DNA from: Fluviicola sp.
Lineage (GTDB): Bacteria > Bacteroidota > Bacteroidia > Flavobacteriales_D > Crocinitomicaceae
NCBI RefSeq assembly: GCF_039596395.1
Contig: NZ_JBCNJT010000001.1
Location: 558,001-622,000, forward strand
Direction of reading: 5' to 3'
Length of the DNA: 64,000 bases
Part shown: piece by piece, positions 43,666 to 51,195 of the stretch
Layout: every line of letters begins with the position of its first letter
How positions within the stretch are numbered: the first letter of the stretch is position 1
Made by a program: the position numbers and the translations under genes
The notes under the pieces: model-generated
What the model was told of the DNA's origin: nothing
The model's database searches: none
The model's input: only the letters and a program-made list of their open reading frames with translations

Positions 43666-44135
43666 ATTAATTTTAAAATCAACCCGTAAAGTTCGATGAC
43701 CGCTTTTTTCTTGATCTCCAAAGGAGTTCCGTGAAATACTTTTCGAAAATCGTACGTTCTTCCCTGGTAGCGGATTGCATAAAATACGGTGCCGACAGGT
43801 TTTTCCTTGGTTTCGCTTCCGTCTGATGAAGCAAGCCCGGTTATTGCTGCATAAACATCTCCTGCTATCCGTTCGGACAGGTTTTCGGCCATTTGCCGGG
43901 TCACTTCCGCTGATTCACAGGTAAAGCTTCGAATGGTTGCCTGTTTCACTTGTAATAGCTGTATCTTAGCCTTAGGTGTATAACATACAATAGAAGCAAG
44001 CAACACATCCGAAACACCGATGCAGGAAGAAAGTTTCGCTGCTGCAAGACCGCAGGTCATACTTTCTGCCAAAGCAAGCGTTAATCCTTCTTTTTGCATT
44101 TGCTGAATAAGTGCATTTGCTTTCTTCCGGATCAT
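43656..44135 (-). CDS. CinA C-terminal domain (nicotinamide-nucleotide amidohydrolase, PncC)
   Basis: The 159 residues correspond only to the C-terminal half of CinA: LALAESMTCGLAAAKLSSCIGVSD at the N-terminal part and GLASSDGSETKEKPVGTVFYAI at the centre. This domain deamidates NMN to nicotinic-acid mononucleotide in pyridine-nucleotide recycling. Its ATG overlaps the stop of the GT4 gene by four bases, so it belongs to the GH130-GT4 operon, an odd partner for glycan enzymes. Confidence 0.85.
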   Translation of the reverse strand: MIRKKANALIQQMQKEGLTLALAESMTCGLAAAKLSSCIGVSDVLLASIVCYTPKAKIQLLQVKQATIRSFTCESAEVTRQMAENLSERIAGDVYAAITGLASSDGSETKEKPVGTVFYAIRYQGRTYDFRKVFHGTPLEIKKKAVIELYGLILKLIKK

Positions 44136-46480
44136 GACTGACTTATTTCCTGAGATACGATATAAAGTTTTCCAGCTTTTGCATTTCTGGCTTTATGCTG
44201 CTTTTCAACCGTCAACCTGGCAAGGAGGTAACTGATGGTTGACTCTGCGCCCTGGTTCAAATTGATGTGATCGCGTTCAAGTCCGTCGTAACAACCACCG
44301 GTTCCCGGATTGTAAATGATGCGTGACAAATGATTATTCCCCAGGAACCAGCTGAATGCCTGTTCTGATTTTTCCAGGTAATCGTCCAGTCCAAAGACCT
44401 CGTAAAAATAGTCAAGCGCCAATATCGTGTAAGCAACATCGATGGGTTGTTCCCCGAACTCTTCCGGTTTCTGACCTTTGTGCAGCCAGCCTTTATTGGA
44501 AATCACTTTGATTCCCGTTTTACTGAAAGTAACGGATAACAGGAAGTCAAAGGATTGTTTGGCAATCATTTTATAGAATTGATCACCTGTTTCCTTCCAG
44601 GCATACAACAAAGATTCCGGCAAAACGCTGTTTGCGTAAGTCAGGTAACTTTCAAACCACGGCCAGTTCTCTTCCGATTCGTGGCGGTAAATTTGAATCA
44701 ACCGGTCGGCTAATAAACGAATATGTGACGTAATCAACGGATTCTTTTCCTGCTGGTTGCTGAGGTGCAAACCTTTAATGGTAAAGGCAATTGCACGCGG
44801 AGAATGCATGTGTTCGATATTACTGAGCGCTTTTTCAAAAATAGATTTGGCCAACACTCCGAAAGGTTCCGGAAGCATGTGCTGCTTTGAAATTAAGTAT
44901 CCCAATGCCCACATCGCACGTCCATTTGAATCTGCCAGGTTGGTTTCGTAATTGGAGTCTGAGAACAATTGATCCTGGTCCACGTAGTTCAGGAAACTAC
45001 CGTCGGGCTGCTGACAGTAAGCAATAAACTTCAGGTAAGTCTGCATAGCTACCAAGCTGGCTCCGTCGAGTGTGGATTCGTAATACATGCATCTGGCAAT
45101 CATAGCCCGTGCGTTATCGTCCAGCGTATAGCCCGATTCGCGGTCAGGCTGATTGATCTTCGAGAACTGGATCATCCCGAAACGGTCGGTTAACCTGCTG
45201 AAATGCGCCAGGTTAATTTCCGGCAGGGCATAATGAAGTTCCATTTTCTCGGATGTCAGCTTTTGGAACAGCCTTGCATGCGCAATGGAAGAGTTTTCCC
45301 ATGCTGTCGGGGCCATGCGTTCCAATCCGTTGGAAGTAAATGTTGCTCGCAATGTTTCATCTTCCAGTAAGCGCTCAACGGCACCTGCCAGTTGTTCTGG
45401 GTTGTTGAAATCAACAATGATCCCGCTGTCGTTATTGAGAAATTCTTTTGCGTGCGGAATAGGAGTTGAGATGATCGGACATCCGCAACTCATGGCATAA
45501 GAGAATGTTCCGCTGACACTTTGGTTCGGATCGCGGGAAGTAAACAGGTAAATATCTGTCAATTGCAGGTATTCCAATAGTTCTTTCAGTGAAAGGTATT
45601 TATTTACAAAAATCACGTGTTCTTCGAGCTGGAGATTTTTAATCTTTGCTTTTAAAGATTCCCGGTAGGCTTCTCCTTCCGAAGCGATTACCCCGGGATG
45701 TGTTTTCCCGATAATTAAGAAAACTACGTCCGGATCCTGATCGATAATCCGTGGAAGTGCTTCCAGGGTGGTTTCAATTCCCTTCCCGGAACTCAATAAC
45801 CCGAAAGTTGAAAGTATTTTTTTTCCTTTTAAACCGAATTTCTGTTTCAATTGGTGTTTGTCCAGGTGAGGCACCAGGTGCGTTCCGTGCGGAATGACCG
45901 TGATTTTACCGGATGGAATCGCGTAATCATTTTTCAAGATATCCGCTGCATGGTTCGTCATCACGATGATTGAACCGGATAACAACCCGATATTGCGGAC
46001 ATGTGCTTTTCGTTTACTGTCCGGATCCGGAAGTACGGTATGGAATACAGTCGCAACCGGTTTTTCCAGTGCCTGGATAAATTTCAGAAAAGTATGTTCG
46101 TCATCCATGCGGAAAAGCCCGAATTCATGCTGGATCAAAACTAAGCTGATGCGGTTGTCCGCATTTATTTTAGCAGCTAATAAAGCATATTCGGCCGGGA
46201 TATCTGTGTGAAGTGTATGCGTTACTTCTTTCGGGTATTGATGATCGTTAAACCCGGATTCAAGCGCGCAAACCTGCAACTCGAACGATCCGTCAAATTG
46301 TTGGTTCAACGCCGTCAGCAAATCCTGGGAATAGGTGGCGATGCCGCATTCTCTCGGAGGATAAGAGGAAATCAGCAGAACAACCGGTACTTCCAGCTTT
46401 GAAAGTTTGATGTCCGTTTCCGGGAAATGGTTCAGGAATAGCGGTTGAGCGAATCGACTGTTGTTAACTGGATACTTCAT
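44132..46480 (-). CDS. GT4 glycosyltransferase fused to an alpha/alpha-barrel-like domain
   Basis: In this 782-residue protein about residues 30-390 are a GT-B GT4 glycosyltransferase (PPRECGIATYSQDLL, GLLSSGKGIETTLEAL, RDPNQSVSGTFSYAMSCGCPIISTP). About 400-770 is helical with repeated WALGYL, ENWPWFE and AYTILALDYFY motifs like an (alpha/alpha)6 glycosidase or cellobiose-epimerase fold. The 5' end overlaps the GH130 gene by 17 bases. The fusion suggests a cytosolic enzyme making or processing a mannose-type glycan; donor and product are not known. Confidence 0.8.
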   Translation of the reverse strand: MKYPVNNSRFAQPLFLNHFPETDIKLSKLEVPVVLLISSYPPRECGIATYSQDLLTALNQQFDGSFELQVCALESGFNDHQYPKEVTHTLHTDIPAEYALLAAKINADNRISLVLIQHEFGLFRMDDEHTFLKFIQALEKPVATVFHTVLPDPDSKRKAHVRNIGLLSGSIIVMTNHAADILKNDYAIPSGKITVIPHGTHLVPHLDKHQLKQKFGLKGKKILSTFGLLSSGKGIETTLEALPRIIDQDPDVVFLIIGKTHPGVIASEGEAYRESLKAKIKNLQLEEHVIFVNKYLSLKELLEYLQLTDIYLFTSRDPNQSVSGTFSYAMSCGCPIISTPIPHAKEFLNNDSGIIVDFNNPEQLAGAVERLLEDETLRATFTSNGLERMAPTAWENSSIAHARLFQKLTSEKMELHYALPEINLAHFSRLTDRFGMIQFSKINQPDRESGYTLDDNARAMIARCMYYESTLDGASLVAMQTYLKFIAYCQQPDGSFLNYVDQDQLFSDSNYETNLADSNGRAMWALGYLISKQHMLPEPFGVLAKSIFEKALSNIEHMHSPRAIAFTIKGLHLSNQQEKNPLITSHIRLLADRLIQIYRHESEENWPWFESYLTYANSVLPESLLYAWKETGDQFYKMIAKQSFDFLLSVTFSKTGIKVISNKGWLHKGQKPEEFGEQPIDVAYTILALDYFYEVFGLDDYLEKSEQAFSWFLGNNHLSRIIYNPGTGGCYDGLERDHINLNQGAESTISYLLARLTVEKQHKARNAKAGKLYIVSQEISQS

Positions 46481-47513
46481 TTTTAATTGTGTTTAGTTTG
46501 AGTTCTGAAATGAGCTCTGTCAGGCTCAGGGATGCATAAGCAATCTGTCTGTCAGCAGCGCCATAATAGATGTATAATGTATCGCCGAATAATGCTGTTC
46601 CGCAGGGGAAACAAACATTGTCGACTTCCCCGTGTAATTCCCAGTCGTGTTCCGGTTCAAACAAGGGGTATGGTAAGCGTGCAAGTTCTTTTCGCGGTTC
46701 GTGAAAATCCAGCAAGGCTGCACAGGCCGAATAGATATTTCCTTCTGCGGTGCATTTCACTCCGTGATAAATGAGGAGCCAGCCTGCCTCCGTTTCGATC
46801 GGGGGAGCGCCGGAACCGATATAACTGATTTCGTGATCGTATTTGGGGAAAAGAACGGTGTGTTCATTCAAACGTGAAACATAGTCTTCCCAAAATTCAG
46901 GAGTGAGATCACTGAGTTCGTCAATAGCGACTAACTGAATGTCGGGTTTTATCCGGTGAAGGAAATAAAGCTTCCCGTTGATACGCTGTGGAAAGAAGAG
47001 TACATCTTTGTCCCAGACCAGGTTATTCCGGTTCGTTTCCGGAATAAAAGGGTTCGAATGGCAATATCCCAGGTAGCGGTCTTCGATGTCCCAGCCTCCT
47101 TTGATCAATGTTTCGAACTCGGTGTAAGAGAATCGGGGAACGATCACTCCCTGTTTCTCAAAAGTTTTCAGGTCACGGGAAGTTGCCAGTGCTCCCAGGG
47201 CATTTACTCCGTCGAAAGCAGTATAGGTCAAATAATAAACCTCATCGATGCGGCAAATCCGCGGATCTTCTACTCCCAGTGATTCATAGTCAAATTCAGG
47301 ACGTATAACCGGTTCATTATCCCGTTGTACAATTTGATGCGGGCCATCCAGTTTGCAGTAACCGATCGTGGAACGGTTTCCCGGTTTTACCGCACGGTAA
47401 AAAAGATGCACGGTACTTCCTTCGCGCAATACACCCGGATTGAAAACTCCATGACTTTCAAAATCATAAGCAGTCCGCTCCAATAGTACACCTTCTTTAG
47501 TAACTTGAATCAT
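46464..47513 (-). CDS. GH130-family glycoside phosphorylase/hydrolase
   Basis: This 349-residue five-bladed beta-propeller has GH130 motifs: VFNPGVLREG near 24-33, VEDPRICRIDEVYYLTYTAFDG (about 92-113) and YHGV (about 250). GH130 members phosphorolyse or hydrolyse beta-mannosides. It has no signal peptide, so a cytosolic location is likely. It is the first gene of the operon with the GT4 fusion and PncC, driven by a minus-strand direct-repeat promoter. The divergent AraC gene at 47711 is a possible local regulator. Confidence 0.85.
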   Translation of the reverse strand: MIQVTKEGVLLERTAYDFESHGVFNPGVLREGSTVHLFYRAVKPGNRSTIGYCKLDGPHQIVQRDNEPVIRPEFDYESLGVEDPRICRIDEVYYLTYTAFDGVNALGALATSRDLKTFEKQGVIVPRFSYTEFETLIKGGWDIEDRYLGYCHSNPFIPETNRNNLVWDKDVLFFPQRINGKLYFLHRIKPDIQLVAIDELSDLTPEFWEDYVSRLNEHTVLFPKYDHEISYIGSGAPPIETEAGWLLIYHGVKCTAEGNIYSACAALLDFHEPRKELARLPYPLFEPEHDWELHGEVDNVCFPCGTALFGDTLYIYYGAADRQIAYASLSLTELISELKLNTIKNEVSS

Positions 47514-47553
47514 AGTTGTGCGTCTCTGTAATTAACATGGAAACAGGAGATTG

Positions 47554-47609
47554 CAAAGTTCAGTGAGGAATGCCGCACATCTGTTATAAAAAATCCCGCC
47601 GGATTTACA
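47554..47609 (-). promoter_or_regulatory. Direct-repeat promoter (site 11), GH130 operon
   Basis: On the minus strand: TGTAAA (47609-47604; extended ATGTAAATCC), 14 bases, TTATAAC (47589-47583), 21 bases, GAACTTTG (47561-47554). Transcription would start about 35 bases before the ATG at 47513. Confidence 0.72.
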
Positions 47610-47710
47610 TAATCATCACATTTCACATATATTGGGAAATGCGATATTCCAGTGCAAAAAAGGAAGGTTTTAAGGTTTCCTGTTATATTTGAGCCATTGG
47701 AGAAATAATC

Positions 47711-48568
47711 ATGAAAGAAATTCCGGTCAGGCAGATTACGGAGCGTATTCCGCAGGCAGACAGAAGGTTTAGTATCAGAACTCTTGAAACGATACTGGGA
47801 GGAAAACCTACGAACGATGATCTTCACCGTCATAATTATTTCTTTATGCTGATTATTAAAACCGGTTTGGGGGAACATGCCATTGATTTTGTGGATTATC
47901 CGGTAAGAGATCGATCGGTGTTTATTCTCCGGCCCGGGCAGCTTCATCAGCTCCGGCTGGACAAAGATTGCACCGGATTTCTAATGCAATTCGATGCAAA
48001 TTTTTACAGTCCTGAAAACGTAACAAGCAGGCAGCGATTCAGGAGAGTAACCGCTAAAACTTTTTGTTCGCCTGAGCAAGTCCGCTTTGAACGGCTTTAC
48101 ACCATCTTGGAAAACATCTACCGGGAGTTTGCGAACAAGGAAGCTGGTTTTTTTGATGCTATTCAAGCAAACCTGGATATTTTTTTCATTGAATCGATGC
48201 GGCAAAGTGAAAATCCAGATCAAAAGCCGAATACGGAAATGTCTTATGACCAGGAACGTCTTGAAGAGTTTATGGAACTGCTTGAAAAACATGTAGCAAG
48301 TCACAAGTCGGTTACCGAATATGCGGAAATGCTTGGGGTTTCGGTATTTCAATTAAACAAGATCACCAAAAACAGCGTCGGGAAAACAGTTTCCGAATTG
48401 ATCGGTGAACAATTGATACTGGAATCCAAGCGGATTCTTTTGGGAACCTCCAACCAGGTAAAAGACATTGCTTATTCCCTCGGATTTGAAGATGTTTCCT
48501 ACTTTATCCGCTTTTTTAAAAAGGGGACAGGGTCTTCACCCGAGGTATTCCGAACGAATTTTAAATAA
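47711..48568 (+). CDS. AraC-family regulator with cupin sensor domain
   Basis: In this 285-residue protein the N-terminal cupin (about 30-120; HRHNYFFMLIIKTG and VFILRPGQLHQL) precedes an AraC double HTH (VTEYAEMLGVSVFQLNKITK, then VKDIAYSLGFEDVSYFIRFFKKGTG). A perfect TATATTTG -7 element (47684-47691) is about 20 bases upstream. It is divergent from GH130 and ahead of a small membrane protein and an SDR, so it may regulate either side. Confidence 0.85.
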   Translation: MKEIPVRQITERIPQADRRFSIRTLETILGGKPTNDDLHRHNYFFMLIIKTGLGEHAIDFVDYPVRDRSVFILRPGQLHQLRLDKDCTGFLMQFDANFYSPENVTSRQRFRRVTAKTFCSPEQVRFERLYTILENIYREFANKEAGFFDAIQANLDIFFIESMRQSENPDQKPNTEMSYDQERLEEFMELLEKHVASHKSVTEYAEMLGVSVFQLNKITKNSVGKTVSELIGEQLILESKRILLGTSNQVKDIAYSLGFEDVSYFIRFFKKGTGSSPEVFRTNFK

Positions 48569-48647
48569 GTCCGGCTGAATTAAATAATTGTCCTACATAC
48601 GGGGCTTGAGCGGGTTATACTTTTGTCATCAATCAAATACATGAGAT

Positions 48648-48869
48648 ATGAAGACAAAAGCACGATTACTCGCAGCATTAAAAATATGGATAGTCATTTA
48701 TCCATCCATTACTCTTTTTCTTTTCCTGTTCGGGAAACCACTTTCGGATTTTCCCCTGTATCAGCGAACCTTCCTGTTGACCATTATACTTGTTCCATGG
48801 GTTGTATTTGCAGGGGTTCCTGCAGTGGATATGCTGATGCGTAAAGTTTCATCGAAAAAGGACCAGTAA
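48648..48869 (+). CDS. Small membrane protein (73 aa)
   Basis: This protein has two hydrophobic helices (AALKIWIVIYPSITLFLFLFG and TFLLTIILVPWVVFAGVPAVD) with a short loop. No family is assigned with certainty, but DUF2798-like proteins show this pattern. It precedes the SDR gene by 21 bases and a TACTTTTG -7 element lies about 25 bases upstream, so the two are co-transcribed. Confidence 0.65.
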   Translation: MKTKARLLAALKIWIVIYPSITLFLFLFGKPLSDFPLYQRTFLLTIILVPWVVFAGVPAVDMLMRKVSSKKDQ

Positions 48870-48889
48870 GTATTTATTAAAAAATCGAT

Positions 48890-49486
48890 ATGAAACTAGT
48901 AATGGTAGGTGCATCAGGCACCATGGGAACTTTTTTAAGTCAGGCATTTGAGCAGGAACATGAACTTATCCGGGTAGGTTCCAAAAGCGGGGATATCCTG
49001 GTAGATATTACATCCACGGAATCGATTGAGCATATGTTTAAGCAGGTCGGATCGTTCGATGCACTTATTTCCACGGCAGGGCCAACACATGTAGGGCCCT
49101 GGAATACGCTGAATGACCGAACCTTCAGGAAAGGTGTGGAAGGCAAAATGATGGGCCAGATCAACCTGGTTTTAATCGGCCAGCATTACATCAATCCGAA
49201 AGGTTCGTTTACCCTGATCACGGGAGCCTTGTCGCACGATCCGCAGCTGAATTTCGCCAATGCTTCTGCAGCCAACGGGGCAGTAGAAGGTTTTGTGAGA
49301 GCCGCAGCCATTGAATTGGGTAACGGAATACGGATCAATGCCGTGAGTCCTACGGTCATTGAGGATTCACCGCAATACTTTCCTTATTTTCCGGGAGATA
49401 TTCCGGTAACGATGAAACAATTGGAATATGGTTTCCGGAAGAGTGTTTTTGGTGCGGGTACCGGACAGATTATCAAGCCTTATTAA
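48890..49486 (+). CDS. Atypical short-chain dehydrogenase
   Basis: This 198-residue SDR has the nucleotide-binding GASGTMG at 7-13 and STAGPT at about 62-67. At the usual catalytic position ASAANGAVEGFVRAAAIE carries no YxxxK Tyr, as in the short SDR subgroup with a Ser/Asn catalytic motif. INAVSPTVIEDSP follows. It is probably NADP-dependent with an unknown substrate. A terminator-like hairpin follows at 49495. Confidence 0.75.
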   Translation: MKLVMVGASGTMGTFLSQAFEQEHELIRVGSKSGDILVDITSTESIEHMFKQVGSFDALISTAGPTHVGPWNTLNDRTFRKGVEGKMMGQINLVLIGQHYINPKGSFTLITGALSHDPQLNFANASAANGAVEGFVRAAAIELGNGIRINAVSPTVIEDSPQYFPYFPGDIPVTMKQLEYGFRKSVFGAGTGQIIKPY

Positions 49487-49494
49487 TCCTGAAT

Positions 49495-49529
49495 GAAATA
49501 GCCACCCGAATTACTGTCGTGGCTATTTC
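49495..49529 (+). terminator. Terminator-like hairpin
   Basis: GAAATAGCCAC (49495-49505) pairs with GTGGCTATTTC (49519-49529). The stem is 11 bp with no strong T run. Confidence 0.5.
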
Positions 49530-49687
49530 CGTGTTTCCGATCACAGATTGAATGGATCGCAATTAGCTTTTTTTTTCGCTTACCAACTGAAAGTGATTTT
49601 CAGACGTTTTGCATGAAGTCGGCAGAATTCCGTATGTTTGAAAAAACACCAGAATCTGCTGTTTTAATCATTATTCCATTGAAAGCT

Positions 49688-51145
49688 ATGAAGAAACTTT
49701 TACCAGTAATCAGCATCATTTGCAGTTTTACCTTTCCATCCTTTGCACAGAGTGTGATCTGGAATACGCCTGTTCCGGTTGCATCGGGAACAACTTACAG
49801 CAATATTTATCCGCGTATTGCACTGACTACCGGAGATAATCCGCAGGTAACCTGGGGAAATGGCGGGCCGGATAAAATCTATTCTTCCCGTTGGAACGGA
49901 TCGGGATTTACATCTCCGATTGCAATTAATCCTGCGGGGACCATTCCGTACCTTGCAACCTGGACCGGGGCTGAAGTAGCAGCATCGGGAGACACCGTTT
50001 TTGTGGTTTTCAGTACAGATCCAACCGCAGGGGAGGCTCATGTGTATACCGTGCGCTCGCTGGATGGCGGTGTGACTTTCCAGGATACGGTAAGAGCCGA
50101 CCAGATTGGAACCGATGTTCCGCGTTTTCCTTCAGTTGCTGTTGGCATGAACGGAAATCCGGTGGTTAATTTCATGCGTTTCAATGCTTCCATGACTGAT
50201 CCGGAATATGCGATTGCGCGTTCTGTAACCGGCGGGGCATCTTATCTGACACCGATTAATCCAACGGCATCTGTTACCGGTTTTGTATGTGATTGCTGTC
50301 CGGCTTCTGTGGTAACTTCAGGAAACCGGCATGTATTGCTGTTTCGCAATGACGATAACAATATCCGGGAAATGTGGGGATGTTATTCCACAGACGGAAG
50401 CGCCAGTTTTACGGCTGCTTCAGAAGTAGACCAAACAAACTGGCTGGTAAACTCCTGTCCGTCGAGCGGGCCTTCCGGGGTTATTTCCGGTGATTCGCTG
50501 ATCACCACATGGATGAGTGCGGGTGATGTGTATATCAGTTCCGCGAGTCTTTCAAACCAACAAATCGGTGTGCACCGGCAATTATTCCCGATTGGTGTGG
50601 GAGTTCAGAATTTCCCGGTTATAGCCGGAAAAGGAGATACGCTTGCAGTTGTGTGGCAGGGAATGAACGGATCTTACACAGACGTTTTCTTTACTTATTC
50701 TGTGACAGGAACAGCTGGGTTGGGTGTGAATATCGATACGTTGACACAAAGCACATCCGGGGCTCAAAGCCGCCCGGACATCCAGTTTTCGAACGGAAAA
50801 TTCCACATCGTTTACAGCGATAACATGGGAAATAATGTGATGTACCTGCAAGGAGCTATTGATCCCGCTTCTTTAGCTGTCAAACAATCCGAATTAACTG
50901 AACCTGTCCAGATCTTTGCTGCACAGGCAGACGGAAAAACAACGCTGAAAGTTAAGTCTGAATGGGATACGGAAGCTTCAATTCAATTGATCAATGCTGC
51001 CGGCCAGCAAGTTTCATCAGGTAATCAGCAGATCGTTAAAGGAATTTCTGTGATTTCCGTTCCTGAAGGAATTCAAAAGGGAATTTATTACGTGGTACTG
51101 GAAACGAAAGAAGGGAGGATTTATAAGCAGAAAGTGATATTGTAA
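49688..51145 (+). CDS. Secreted BNR-like propeller protein with T9SS sorting domain
   Basis: The protein is 485 residues from MKKLLPVISIICSFTFPSFAQ (49688), a clear signal peptide; the earlier in-frame codon at 49613 adds no family sequence. The body has repeated sialidase-like Asp-box units (SRWNGSGF, SLDGGVTFQD, SVTGGASYL, STDGSASFT). The C-terminus (about 415-485; IQLINAAGQQV, then IYYVVLETKEGRIYKQKVIL) is a T9SS type A domain. Whether it cleaves sialic acid is not shown. Confidence 0.8.
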   Translation: MKKLLPVISIICSFTFPSFAQSVIWNTPVPVASGTTYSNIYPRIALTTGDNPQVTWGNGGPDKIYSSRWNGSGFTSPIAINPAGTIPYLATWTGAEVAASGDTVFVVFSTDPTAGEAHVYTVRSLDGGVTFQDTVRADQIGTDVPRFPSVAVGMNGNPVVNFMRFNASMTDPEYAIARSVTGGASYLTPINPTASVTGFVCDCCPASVVTSGNRHVLLFRNDDNNIREMWGCYSTDGSASFTAASEVDQTNWLVNSCPSSGPSGVISGDSLITTWMSAGDVYISSASLSNQQIGVHRQLFPIGVGVQNFPVIAGKGDTLAVVWQGMNGSYTDVFFTYSVTGTAGLGVNIDTLTQSTSGAQSRPDIQFSNGKFHIVYSDNMGNNVMYLQGAIDPASLAVKQSELTEPVQIFAAQADGKTTLKVKSEWDTEASIQLINAAGQQVSSGNQQIVKGISVISVPEGIQKGIYYVVLETKEGRIYKQKVIL

Positions 51146-51150
51146 AAAAA

Positions 51151-51184
51151 AACGCCCCGATGATAGACTCGGGGCGTTCCTTTT
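51151..51184. terminator. Bidirectional terminator
   Basis: AACGCCCCGA (51151-51160) pairs with TCGGGGCGTT (51169-51178), flanked by A8 on the left and CCTTTT on the right. It serves the T9SS gene and, on the other strand, the RND efflux gene. Confidence 0.85.
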
Positions 51185-51195
51185 GGTTATTGGTG

